A stretch of DNA of 64,000 nt, taken from assembly GCA_022818135.1 (NCBI GenBank), contig JAFMSR010000009.1, positions 17,427,063 through 17,491,062 of the forward strand. Direction: 5' to 3'. The notes below the pieces were generated by a model. It was given only the letters and a program-made list of their open reading frames with translations, made no database searches and was not told the DNA's origin. The number at the start of each line of letters is the position of its first letter. Position 1 is the stretch's first letter. A program made the position numbers and the translations under genes. The stretch is from Saxidomus purpurata (taxonomy: Eukaryota; Mollusca; Bivalvia; Venerida; Veneridae). Positions 33,801-42,840 of the stretch are shown one piece after another.

Positions 33801-35347
33801 TCATCAATTTACGCGGACCACTGATTTCCCTTAGTTTCGTGTATGGGTCAGTCCATGAATTCACAATCCCTACGAAAATCCGCCAAACATGATTTTTTCT
33901 ATGGAAAAAAATTAAATGTACTAAGTATTCATGAGATTGCATTTTATCAAGAATCCACGAAATTTTATGTTCTAAAAATGTAAATGATATATGCAAATGG
34001 TACGTATACACCCACCTCATGCATTTGGAAGTCACGCCTTTGCACAATATTCCCAACATCGGTTATGACCGGTATTCTTCGATTTTGTCTTTTACTTCGT
34101 CTTAATTTAAACGAAAATGTATCATCGTTGGTAACAATATTCAAAGCTATACCATCTGGTATGTACGCGTGCCCCGATTCCTCTCCCGTCCAATTATATA
34201 TTGACACTTTGATCTGAGCTAAAGAAACGAAAGAAAAAATGTTTGAAGTAAATAAAATAAAATTATGTATGCCATAACTTGCGCCTGTTGCATACAGCAC
34301 TCCATGTCCTAGCTGCGTGTCAGCACCGGTCACGCTAATTACTCTAATACTTCATTAAAATCTGAAATTGCACATTTTGCATCCGTTAAAAATTTGCAAA
34401 TTTGTATGTTTCTTAAGTATTCCAAATACTGCAATGATACAATATCATTGCAAGTGTTGCTTGCGGGACAATTAAAAGAAAAACATTAGACGGTGATTTG
34501 AATCTGACACTAAAACTGAAGTCACAAGTTTGGAAGATAGTAAAGTACCACTTATATAGACTAAAAACACTGTATTTGTAGTATTAACTGTCTTTAGCGC
34601 TGTTAAAAAAAACCCACCTAATTTAGCAACCAGCCCCGTTCTTCCAATACATTGATAAAAGCTGCTCGGTCTCAGATTTTGGTGAAATAATAAGGCTCTA
34701 CGAACTGTCTGAAATTAACATATTTTAGAACGGATCATCAAATAAAAAGGTTCCAGTAAACTATTTCTGTATTTTTAAAAAGTTTTCGCTACCAAATTAT
34801 AAAGCGTTGCAAATGGTTTTAAAATTTCAATTATAAGAAATATAGTGTAGCGGTGCCGTCAAGCCAAGCTCACCAACATTTTCAACAGATTTTATCAAAT
34901 TGTTATGTAGATTTTTACTTTTGTTGTTCGTTCTAGCCATTACTTTTACATTTAGACTGGCATCAGTCGTTAGAGTCATTACCTCATCTCTTTTCTGGAC
35001 ACTTTACAACATCTTCACAATTTCTCCTTCCATTGACTCTAATGTTGAGATGAGCTCTGATTGGGACAAATTTTTGATAGAGATATTTTTCTTTAAAGAA
35101 AATAAAACTTTGAGAGAGAAAAAGCGCCTCACAATCTAAACAGTCTTTTATAAGTCAATTTTACATTGTGCGCTTAAGTATATCATTTTGGAGAAATTTA
35201 TATTTTCACCAGAAACTATGAACGAGCAGCTTTAGATATATACAACAAAGAATATAAGCTATACAAACCCTCCTTGTAAACCGCCATCTCAGCAAAATTT
35301 GAGCACACTAGAACATAAACCCAACTTCGCACAAAACGTATCTCCAT
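21476..35347 (-). CDS. Gene B: M12B metalloprotease with Sushi and cadherin domains (17-exon model)
   Basis: The joined exons give 1,004 codons plus stop with every phase compatible. Order: signal peptide (1-22), propeptide (23-204) ending in furin site RTKR, M12B/reprolysin catalytic domain (about 209-425) with zinc motif HELAHSLGAKHD (377-388) and a downstream Met (411) as Met-turn, ADAMTS-type disintegrin/cysteine-rich region (about 426-555), a Cys-rich segment with CCDTC and CCETC (556-642), Sushi/CCP 1 (644-699) and 2 (703-759), cadherin 1 (about 762-860) and 2 (861-960), then a hydrophobic segment (978-998) and a KRTSLH tail. There is no thrombospondin repeat. Catalytic residues are intact, so an active secreted or cell-surface zinc endopeptidase is expected. 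The substrate is unknown. Weak points are the donors of exons 1 and 14 and the last 35 residues, which could be intron read-through. Confidence 0.75.
22268..22377 (-). CDS. Gene B exon 16: cadherin linker exon
   Basis: Acceptor TACATTTCAG, donor GTAAAG; 110 nt. It completes the end of cadherin repeat 1 (KLVIHVEDVNESEPTF, the calcium-binding DxNExxPxF linker) and begins repeat 2. Joins in phase on both sides. Confidence 0.85.
22928..23162 (-). CDS. Gene B exon 15: cadherin repeat 1
   Basis: Acceptor TTCTATTTCAG, donor GTAACA; 235 nt. It shows the cadherin core: SVIYVPENIKTGSVVHRV with the conserved Glu-Asn, a GSVEV strand, the REIDFE motif and YALVIEATS. It enters in phase 1, matching the phase-1 exit assigned to the Sushi exon. 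Confidence 0.85.
23686..24042 (-). CDS. Gene B exon 14: two Sushi/CCP domains
   Basis: Acceptor TTTTTAG. Joining exon 13 gives KLKECPVMNAPDHGNV. Each CCP has four Cys: C644, C672, C686, C699 and C703, C732, C746, C759, with the usual W before the last Cys (LWETASPKC; SWGNVFPKC). The end at 23,686 uses a weak donor, GTTCGT, chosen because it matches the phase of the cadherin exon. Without splicing, the frame stops after KCSLGSY at 23,675, which would make this a terminal exon. Confidence 0.85.
24468..24731 (-). CDS. Gene B exon 13: cysteine-rich segment with CCDTC and CCETC
   Basis: Acceptor TTTTTTCAG, donor GTATTT; 264 nt. There are two related half-modules, each beginning C.FGD (CVFGDQ; CPFGDR) and ending in a CC.TC motif. 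The pattern recalls PLAC or ShK-like cysteine modules found at the C-terminus of some ADAMTS-like proteins, but the spacing is not a clean match, so no domain name is assigned. Confidence 0.85.
25319..25505 (-). CDS. Gene B exon 12: ADAMTS-type cysteine-rich region
   Basis: Acceptor CCTTTTCAG, donor GTATTT; 187 nt. ICHSIPC followed by LEGTRCGYQRICRLGQCV is the ADAMTS signature (GTxC, then C.xGxCV). Confidence 0.9.
26071..26585. mobile_element. Fold-back element in gene B intron
   Basis: Outer inverted repeats ACAGTAAACTCCGTATATAA (left) and TTATAAACGGAGTTTACTGT (right) enclose a near-perfect inverted repeat with arms at 26,211-26,372 and 26,387-26,546 (about 160 bp each, 14-base loop). No coding sequence. 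It would form a long RNA hairpin if transcribed with the gene. Confidence 0.85.
26613..26830 (-). CDS. Gene B exon 11: end of catalytic domain and disintegrin-like region
   Basis: Acceptor TTTTTTCAG, donor GTAAGG; 218 nt. WQFSDCSLLYFDFFIDHL matches the W.FS.CS motif that closes reprolysin domains, and YSPDDQCERKHGEE matches the Y..dQQCe.hfG motif of ADAMTS proteins. Confidence 0.9.
27010..27201. mobile_element. Short copy of the CAGTAAACTCCG family
   Basis: It starts CAGTAAACTCCGTTTATAAC and ends ATACGGAGTTTAGTACTG, with internal TTTGTTC.TTATATCCGGA repeated. This is a compact relative of the 26,071 element in the neighbouring intron. Confidence 0.75.
28057..28169 (-). CDS. Gene B exon 10: second half of the zinc site and Met-turn
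   Basis: Acceptor TTTTTGTTGAAG, donor GTACGT; 113 nt. It begins inside the zinc motif (SLGAKHDG supplies the third His and the Asp) and contains GYIMCPKASRD, whose Met is the likely Met-turn. Confidence 0.95.
28509..28635 (-). CDS. Gene B exon 9: catalytic HELAH
   Basis: Acceptor TATTATATAG, donor GTAAGT; 127 nt. GLGYIQSMCTDRRFSIVEHH is the usual strand and Cys region before the active site, followed by YIATHELAH with two zinc His and the catalytic Glu. The intron falls inside the zinc motif, in phase 2. Confidence 0.95.
29287..29312. repeat. AAAT microsatellite
   Basis: Six units of AAAT/ATAA in a gene B intron, 43 bp downstream of exon 8 on the minus strand. Confidence 0.9.
29355..29526 (-). 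CDS. Gene B exon 8: catalytic domain core
   Basis: 172 nt, donor GTACGA. LFTEWMKRHQHNFPEFDHAM matches the reprolysin L..F..W...l.....hDhA segment before the active site. The acceptor GAATTAAAG is weak and was chosen for phase 0; an AG ten bases downstream would break the phase. Confidence 0.85.
29750..30060 (+). repeat. Possible tRNA-derived SINE in gene B intron
   Basis: GCGGGTATGAATCCCCCAAG resembles a B box (GGTTCRAATCC with one change), followed by sequence with no coding potential and a weak AATAAATA-rich end near 30,048. The A box is not convincing. Confidence 0.3.
30132..30306 (-). CDS. Gene B exon 7: catalytic domain, N-terminal helices
   Basis: Acceptor CTATATACAG, donor GTATCA; 175 nt. 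DIVHQFAIIVSGINARFKSM and VLDVIFMGIYIAQ follow the reprolysin pattern (i...vn.vn..y, then a beta strand). Confidence 0.9.
30740..30848 (-). CDS. Gene B exon 6: furin site and start of the mature protease
   Basis: Acceptor TTTGTTTAG, donor GTAAGT; 109 nt. SKRTKR is a furin-type cleavage site (residues 199-204), followed by YEIELFIVVDFALF, the typical first strand of an M12B domain. Confidence 0.95.
31365..31840. repeat. Degenerate 20-22 bp minisatellite with CACGTGTCTA core
   Basis: Variants of CACGTGTCTACNAGANACAA recur about 20 times with strong divergence. It ends only about 50 bp from exon 5 of gene B. The CACGTG core appears intact in several units. Confidence 0.7.
31890..32016 (-). CDS. 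Gene B exon 5: propeptide
   Basis: Acceptor CATTTTTCAG, donor GTAGTA; 127 nt. RGFFYTSNNVYTVQP and the following HIILEHP resemble the Y.I.P segment of ADAM/ADAMTS propeptides. The preceding exon ends in Cys, the expected propeptide cysteine neighbourhood. Confidence 0.85.
32120..32640 (-). mobile_element. 5'-truncated LINE, 3' end
   Basis: The frame at 32,629-32,390 encodes RNHRLPIKTGNW followed by CTTCRDKIGDEFHYLFE, the C-terminal Cys/His region (LP.E.G.W...I....R.C..C....GDE.H.LF.C) of non-LTR retrotransposon polyproteins. The second Cys of the usual C-x-C pair is changed (FERV). Downstream is an untranslated tail ending in GTTCTGTTCTGTTCTG at about 32,155-32,138, a simple-repeat tail instead of poly-A. 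No reverse transcriptase domain remains. It sits in the gene B intron between exons 4 and 5. Confidence 0.75.
33022..33096 (-). CDS. Gene B exon 4: propeptide
   Basis: Acceptor TACTTTTCAG, donor GTGAGT; 75 nt, both ends in phase 0. Contains FTLKFADGNISSC, ending in a Cys. Confidence 0.8.
33270..33480 (+). mobile_element. tRNA-derived SINE, copy 1
   Basis: GGTGGTGTAGAGGTAAAGGT fits an A box and GGGTTCGAGCCCC is a perfect B box. The body contains CAGTACTGGTTTTTCCAGGA and a CTCGATAAGCTTCAAGCTTT block, both present in reverse at 45,365-45,520. Located in the gene B intron between exons 3 and 4. Confidence 0.8.
34016..34218 (-). CDS. Gene B exon 3: propeptide
   Basis: Acceptor TTTCTTTAG, donor GTGGGT; 203 nt. 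It has the propeptide pattern VTNDDTFSFKLRRSKRQNRR (an F.L.L-type strand followed by basic residues). NWT is a possible N-glycosylation site. Confidence 0.85.
34618..34708 (-). CDS. Gene B exon 2: start of propeptide
   Basis: Acceptor TTAATTTCAG, donor GTGGGT; 91 nt. Only the phase-0 entry is free of stops. It joins exon 3 in phase to read GLVAKLAQIKVSIYN. Confidence 0.6.
35282..35347 (-). CDS. Gene B exon 1: candidate signal peptide
   Basis: The ATG at 35,347 begins MEIRFVRSWVYVLVCSNFAE, a basic start then a short hydrophobic core. The donor used, GTTTAC at 35,281, is weak and was chosen to give phase 0. A stronger-looking GTTTGT slightly downstream leaves the wrong phase. A different first exon remains possible. 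Confidence 0.4.
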
Positions 35348-36377
35348 TATTTATATGTGACGATTTGAGAAATAAATATATGTAAATAATATTGTATAAA
35401 ACAAATTGAAAAGTGTCTGATAAATCCCAATTAAGGTAAGAAAACTAGTAAATATGGCTGTATGTAATATATAAGTCAAGCAGGGCATTGCCAAGAAATT
35501 GAATTATATCAATCTACAAAGATATTCGCAAGTAATTTGGCAAAAAAGTAATTGTTTCATGTCATATTTGTCTTTCAACCATGCGCTCGTATAGATATAA
35601 ATTGTTTGCATTTAGATAAGTTATAAAAATAACTAATTAAAATTTTCATCTTGAAAATGGTCAAAATTGAGTGTATTGTTCATTAAATCTTCAAATTCAA
35701 ACTCTGATTGCTGATGAAACTGAGGACAAGTAACAAATCCTAAAAGTAACTAAAACGGTAATATGTGATATTTATGTACTGTATTGTATCGTTATATTAA
35801 CACATCAAAGCGGCTACCTGAATAATAAATGAAATCTAAACACTCGTATAATTAAATAACAGTCTTCATGAATATATTATACAATCATGGACTTGTTAGG
35901 CATTGGATATGATGTGATATTCACCATATGAAAGTAATATTGACCGAGGCGACAGTAAACAACAAAATTAATTGTTTTATTATCTTTTGACTGTAAACAA
36001 CATAACTGTATGCATATTAATAGACATTTGAGTAAAATACGTTTGCGAACCAACACTTCTTTAGAGGTATTAGTAAAAAGCAGTTGAAACTGTGTAGGCA
36101 TTAGGCCCTAAGTGCTCACTTGAAGTCAATTCAAACGGACTACCGATGTTTGCCACCGTTAAAAATCCATAAAATATATTCGGTCGCAAATGTCAAAATC
36201 ACAAAAAAAGGTGCGTTAAAATGCGATACTTCCGCATTAAATGATATTTCCGACTTCATATACGTTTAAACTTACTTTACGGTTGCAAATTTGAATGACG
36301 TAGCCATTAAGAAGCGACGTCACTACGAACGTGCGTTAGAATTTGTGTTTAGTAACAAAATACAGGGAAAGTGAATG
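35348..36377. other. Region upstream of gene B, nothing recognised
   Basis: It should hold the gene B promoter. There is no clear TATA box, initiator or conserved ORF. AT-rich. Confidence 0.5.
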
Positions 36378-36799
36378 CACTGTAAAAAATTACAGTTGAA
36401 TTTACAGTCAAAGAACTGGCAGCTGGTTTCCAGTTCTCTCACCGTAATTTTTTAAGGTCAACCGTAAATGGCAATGTGAAGAACCCGTAACATTTACGGT
36501 ACTATACCGTATATCATTACATTACAAAAACATGCAGCTGGGCCCAGTCCTTACAGAGAATGCATTCTCCAATTGGTAAACTAAACACCAGATGCACAAG
36601 ATGTCAATTACATAAGGCCAAGTGGTGCCAAATATCACACCACGTGCCTCCGAATGAAATTCCTGAGTATCCCATAATCCTTTCTTTTTACGGGATTTCT
36701 CCGTAATCTTCATTTAGGACGTAAAAACGCTGTACGGGACAGGTACCGTCAGTATTTAATGTCGAATGACCGTAAAAGTTACGGTAATTTTTTACAGTG
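36378..36799. mobile_element. MITE with CACTGTAAAAAATTAC ends
   Basis: The left end CACTGTAAAAAATTAC is the exact reverse complement of the right end GTAATTTTTTACAGTG. The interior (about 390 bp) repeats TTACGGT and ACCGTAA motifs and has no ORF of note. A target-site duplication is not clear. Confidence 0.8.
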
Positions 36800-39159
36800 T
36801 GGAAGTAAGGCTAGATTATAGCAAAAAATGTATAACGCAAATCTATAATGTCTGTATCCCCTTCGTCTCTGCCGTGAGCGTGCATACATAATGCAATATA
36901 TCTGTCTGGCATCAATGTAGATAAGCGGTAATGCTAAAGGGATACACAAGTTGATAGTTATTAGTGTTTATCTGCACCATCACAAACAGACGACAATGAC
37001 TGTAAAATTGCATAAGTGAATGTTTTACAGAGCTTTTAAGGAATACTCTCCACTGACAAATATACTATAAAACAAAGTGAATATTTTACGAGCGACTTAA
37101 ACTGTTCAATACTTGTTTTTAATGACTACAGTCTGTCCCATCCCAATCGGACACCCAACTTTGGCATGCAAAAGGAACTTTTAGATGACACAGCTAAAAA
37201 TAAATACCTGTTTGATAATCTATGAAAAAGTCGCCCTCCCAAATTTTAAGGATTTTGCGATCAGCTCCCCTGTTTTCATGTCCTCAAATAAAGATTCTCT
37301 ATGACAGCTGTCCATTCAGTGTGTTTTGTTTCAAAGCTTACACACCTAGAGGTAACATTATCTTCAAGTGGTCTACTTATTTTCAAGCACAGACAGGCTA
37401 TGTTACACTTTGTTTTCTCATCACTCTTTTGAGGCTGTGTCTTTTAATTTATTGGAAAAATATTTAATCTCTTTACTTTTGCATTACGTATGATAAATAT
37501 GGAGTTTTCATAAAACTCGTACTTTTATAGGACGCTTGTACTTAAAATGTATTAAACAAATTTTGAGAGTCACGCAACAAACAACTAATGCAGCTATCTA
37601 TGGGGAGTTTGAAAGAGTTCCATTTTCTGTTATACGCAAACTTTATAGAATACTTTTGTAATTACATATTGTTTCATAACAAAAAAACATCTTTGTTTTC
37701 AAAGTTTTAACCAATAGCTTATCATAATAAATTGTCGTAGTATTTTCATTGGTAAACGACCCGTTGCCCCATATAAACAATCCAAATTGGTTGATTTTTA
37801 ACATGGAGAATTTTTCTTAGAAATTTATTGTTTCAATTTAATATAAAATCTGATTCCTTAATGTACAAATTATATAATTCTCGCGATAACGATTACATTT
37901 TTACAAACAAATGATCTAAATATAATAAGATATGCAATTGCTAGAAGATACCGTACTTTCTTACCTGTGTAGTACCGGTATATCAAATGGTCAGACAGAG
38001 TGTAATATCTAAGACGTTGGGTGATCAGTTTATCAGATGTTAGAAATCTACCAAAACTTGAATCGCTTAGTAAGTTTAAAACCGAATTTCAACTTGTATT
38101 AAGAGTGAAAATCATAGAATTGTGTTGTTTAGATTTCGTTGTTCCGCACATAACTTACTAAGCATAGAAATATTGAAAGAAACAGTACAATCTGTACAAA
38201 ATATAAAAATTATGAATTGTATTGCAAACGAGTACCACTTTTGTTCTATTTACTCTGAATCAATGTTAATATAAACAGTTTCCCCTTTTTTACACGGTGC
38301 ATCCTTACGAAAGAAAAAAGTTCCAAGAAAGCCTTTTTTCTAAATATAATTGAAAATGATGCACTGCATTTACAGTTATACAATCGCTTTAAAAGTAATG
38401 ATAAGAATGTATTTCATACAATTAACTATCATTCTCGCCGGTTAGACAACTTTATTGATACTGTAAGAGCTACAAGCAGTTTTCCATTCGAAGTGATCAC
38501 GAGGCTTTAAATTTCGGCGAAGAAAGGGAAGTAATTCCAACAAGGTATCATTTGTAACAAGCGCGGGTATGGTACTATGCGACGTTATTTACACTTTTTT
38601 TGGAGCTTTTTTGCGAAAGGTTGGAAACAAAATATGGGTCAACCAAATATGATAGAATGCCAATAATTTCCAAGGTTTCATATTCCATATTCTTCTCTGG
38701 TGAAGGAATAGCACTACAGGTACCAGTAAAATGAGACAAAGGTGTGACTGGAAAGTACTACCGTGATGTACACCTCTGACATAGTAACATTTTTGAAGTC
38801 GGAGAAAGTTAGCGTTACCACATCCTTACTTATTCCCCAGACCTGGCACCAGGTAACGTCTATCTCTTTCCAAATTTGAAAAGCTTGCTGTCGGTGGCGA
38901 CAGGCTCTCGGTTCTGCCGTGCACCAGAAATTGTGTAGTTTACCCAAATCAGCCTACCGTGTCTATATATGAATTACCAGTGTGTTATTTAGAAATATAT
39001 GATGTGAACTAATTAGATAGCCTAACCAATAGTAATAAGTTTATTGACACAAATATCATTTCCGCTGTAAGGAAGTAAGTTAAAGAAAAAAATGACCTCC
39101 CGGTCTTAAATTCAATGCGCCAAGCCGAATTTTCGTGGATTACAACTTTAAATAATAAA
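36800..39159. other. Gene-free stretch with one diverged dispersed-repeat copy
   Basis: No coding sequence seen. Around 38,270-38,490 the blocks TCTCGCCGGTTAGACAAC and GTAAGAGCTACAAGCAG, preceded by a run of ACGAAAGAAAAAAG, look like a worn copy of the repeat at 4,130 and 9,165. Confidence 0.45.
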
Positions 39160-39415
39160 TTATGGTTAGTTTGGTCCCCACGGGTACCTCGACCATATGA
39201 CTTTTAAATGTGATAAAGGGGTCCTGATACTGGTGAAAACTCCATGAACGATGTTAAGGCAATCTGTCTGTATATGAACGAAACATTGTTGAAAAACGGG
39301 CGTTAAACTCTGTGTTTCAAGTTGAAATTCCTGGAGTTATTCTTCGGGCAAAGGCGGACGGACGGACGGACAAAACGGCGGAGACTATATGCTCTCCCTG
39401 CTGAGCAAAATACCA
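39160..39415 (+). repeat. Bivalve-type repeat ending in GACGGACGGAC
   Basis: It begins TGGTCCCCACGGGTACC and ends with GGACGGACGGACGGAC and a GGAGACTATATGCTCTCCC block. I know this style of repeat from bivalve genomes; no encoded protein. Confidence 0.6.
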
Positions 39416-40163
39416 ATAAATTCGTGTTTTATTACAAAACGTATAACAATCACTGTTAAATAGCAGCTACCAAAATAGGTAGGCAGAAGTTAAAATTCAG
39501 CATTTATTCATTTGCAACAGTTTTGAGCTTGGAACTGTCGATGTTTCTGTTGGTTACTTCATTATAACGAGTTTTCTCGCTGTTGTAGTTGTAGCAGCAG
39601 CAACCACGACACACACAGCGGCAGTAGCAGTCGTACTCAAAATATGTTTGTTTTGAAACGGGATCACTTTTCTACAACGGAGAGTAGTTATTTTACAGAA
39701 AAGGGGCCATTTTTTTCTATAAAATATCGACGGGAGTAGGCGGGCTGGGGGTAAGGAAGTGGCCTGACGCGGGGCGTCATTATTCTGTGGGTTTCAAAAT
39801 ACTTCCTTAGACCGGCAATTCAAATTTTGTTATACAGCTTAGTGTTTTACCTGAAGAAAGGACATTGTGGTGTTTTTCAGGCAAAATGTTAAAAAAAATT
39901 GTCTCAAATTGACAAACATAAAAATAATTGATTTCGGACAGTAAATGGTGCTTTTATAGCATTTTGTCAAACAACTACTTACTAGTTGGATTTGTTTTGT
40001 TTAATTACATTTTAATCCATTTTATTTCAATGACGAAAAATCTTATATAAAAGCATTTATAACGCATGAATGCCGTAGACCATTCTTGAAAAAATAGCTT
40101 GCATCGCCATAATTTGCAGAGCATTAGTGTGGCAACTGCTTATTTGTGGTTAAAGTTTCATAT

Positions 40164-40481
40164 ATATTTGGAAACAAGGGTCGTGCTGTGGTCGCGTAGT
40201 TACCGCTCTGAACTACCGATCCAGAGGGTCCCCATGCCGACCGGGGCTATCGAAATTCCAGAAACACTTTCAGTGTCCCATCCATGTAGTAGATACGAAC
40301 TGGTTACAAACCATGAGGTAGTCTTTAGTGCATCGTGCTACGCCGGGCACGTGTCTATTCGTAAGATAGGGTCAGCTACCCTTATATGCAACCATCTCAT
40401 CAACCTGCTCCTGTAAGGAGTCTTGGCACCGAGTTCATCCTAGGTGAAATCCCTCGGTCAGCCGGTAGATATTTGGAAACA
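40164..40481 (+). mobile_element. SINE flanked by 13-bp target-site duplications
   Basis: ATATTTGGAAACA occurs at 40,164-40,176 and again at 40,469-40,481, enclosing 292 bp. The enclosed sequence starts with GTGGTCGCGTAGTTA and then GATCCAGAGGGTCC, which look like decayed A and B boxes. There is no poly-A; the 3' part contains TAAGGAGTCTTGGCACCGAG. Confidence 0.75.
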
Positions 40482-42840
40482 GTTTCCCTCACATTTTTTT
40501 ATTTCCGTAAATTATATTCTTGAAAAATTGTGAAAAAAGCCAACATTATCAGAATTTCAGAGGTATTTGTGTGATAATCACTTTCAAAATCACTCCAGTT
40601 GAAGTGTTATATATACATTGTACATGTAGTTGGAAACGTTTGGTCCTCTTTACTACAATACCGATTTTACATCAGTCAGACAATATGTAGTTTTTGTAAC
40701 ACGTTGAATGATTTCCAAATTTTTTTTATGGAACAAACCTGTTCTCTTCTCCCTCAACTAAATGATCCATTTTTTGCGAGTTTGTTGGTCAATAACCATT
40801 TTTTCAAGGTTTTATTTTGAAAAACATTGAATAAATTGAAATAAATATCATATGACAATCACTTTGGCTGGGCTCGTGCACTGGGCTTTTGGTTTGAGTT
40901 CATGAACCAAACTGTTATATGACTAAGTTACCTATGCTATAGGTTTTATATGTCAAGCAATCAATAAACGGATAATTATTTTATTGGTAAAGTAAGCGAA
41001 TTCCATACAATATTCGAAGGTTGACCGAAAAACGGGTACAAGTCATTCTTTATTTCATATAACACAAGATAGTATTGCAGTCAACACTCGAGTCATCCTA
41101 TTAACATATACTTACTATACATAGAAACAGGAATACTCTAGACGGTTCCTGATAGAAGTTCATTCATTATATCAATACGTGTATACAATAGTGCTCTTTT
41201 CGTAGACCCTGTTTACAATAGTAATACATGTACACAGAACATAGAGGGATGGGGCAGGGGCAGATAGAATTATGGTAGGGGGAATGGGGGGTTTGGGGTA
41301 GAAATATGTCCCTCGTTTGTTTAGTCATGCCCTTAAAAGTTAGCATCTTGGTGCCGACTACAGTAAATGGTACACATCGTCTTTCGTTTTCTAGATTTTT
41401 GTTTCATTTAAATTTTAAGACAATTTAAAAGTTCACTCTACTAAATATTTCGGTATAATGGCCTTCTTCAGTAGATGACATACACAAATCGTTTTACATT
41501 TTCACATATAACGTTACTGACGTTACCGGAAGTTATGAAACCGGACGTAACGTCATATTTACTAAATATCTCGGTCCACTTTTCTCTTAGGTGGATTAAA
41601 AGTGTGAGGTTGGCATGCTACAATTCAAATCTGGTTAACGCTGAAATGTAACCTTAATGCATGTTAGAAGTGACAGCCCAGTCACAAAATACCAGAACAA
41701 AACCCCTTGAAGTTTGAGCCATAATGTGACATATTGGCCTACAAAGTAGCCCTTGGTTGTTGTGCACGGCAAACCTTGTGATTACCGTGAACAAAGAATA
41801 ATTGTAGAAGTTACCGCCTGGACACGAAGTATTGGTATGATGCTCTACGTTACAGATTTTAAACCCAAAGTGTGACATTGACATTAAAGCGAACTGTGTG
41901 TGTGTGGTACCTACCACATCTTTGTCTTCTGTGCAACAACTGCATGATATTATTTGAAAATGGTATATGCATTTAGAAGTTCCAGCCAGGACACATGCAG
42001 ACAGAAACAATCAAACATATAGTCCCTAATGGTCTTTATTGGTTGGCAACTAAAGAACTGAACAGATGAAAGTACACACTTATAGGATATCACACTTGTT
42101 TGAAAGCCAAATTAACAGTTTTGATGAAACAAAATTGGGTTATTTCCCTTGCATCATTACAGACTTATTGACAAAAATGTCTGGTATTTTGAAATATTCC
42201 CTGGAGTTTGATCCAGTGAGAGAGTTTATCAGGGTGGACAGTCTATTGGCATTATATTTATTTTATTATTTCCAAGTTGCCTATTTTGTTAAAAGGAATG
42301 CTGTATTCAATAAATCAATATTCAATCACAAATGTACACCCAAAATTTTAGTGTCTGTACTAAGGTTTGGTACAACAGTGCGGAGATATTTCTGTAATTT
42401 TTTTTTCCAGAATGCAGATGCTACTTGCAATAGGACGTTCCAATATGAAATGTTTAAAACTGTTTTGTCCAATTGTGTTCTGTAACAGTAGCATGGAGTA
42501 AACATTTCCATTGAAATTATATAGTCTTATTTAAACCAATCACTCGACTGATCCCGGTGTGATGAAACTGTTTAAAATGACCCGCATGATTTAGGTCATT
42601 TTATAAATGATTTATACTGTGTGAAGTTTATGGTAAAAACAGAAACATAAAACACAGTGCATTCTTTGAGCACATGTAGGAAATGAGTTATACCAGTGTT
42701 TGTCTTACTGACAGGCATAATTGATAATATACCTAATGATTATGTACTTAGCTGAAAGGGTGAATTTTATACTTTTGACTATTTGGATATTTTTTGTTAA
42801 AAACCCATGGACAGTGGACTTGAACCATTTCCTATTTGAA
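40482..42840. other. Gene-free stretch
   Basis: Only chance ORFs, including one of 139 codons on the plus strand at 42,066-42,485 with no recognisable domain. A G-rich patch lies at 41,247-41,300. Confidence 0.5.
41419..41580. repeat. Relative of the fold-back repeat at 62,332
   Basis: AAAGTTCACTCTACTAAATA followed by TTTCGG and GGCCTTCTTCAGTAGATGA matches the left arm and loop at 62,332-62,400. The inverted partner is a worn ATTTACTAAATATCTCGG near 41,558. Between them is GACGTTACCGGAAG and its partial inverse. Confidence 0.55.

Noticed and set aside
41654..42010. 118-codon minus-strand ORF with many Cys
   Set aside because: No paired cysteine pattern of a known family and no neighbours that would splice to it.
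42066..42485. 139-codon plus-strand ORF
   Set aside because: No recognisable domain, no splice context, poor composition and AT-rich surroundings; compatible with chance.
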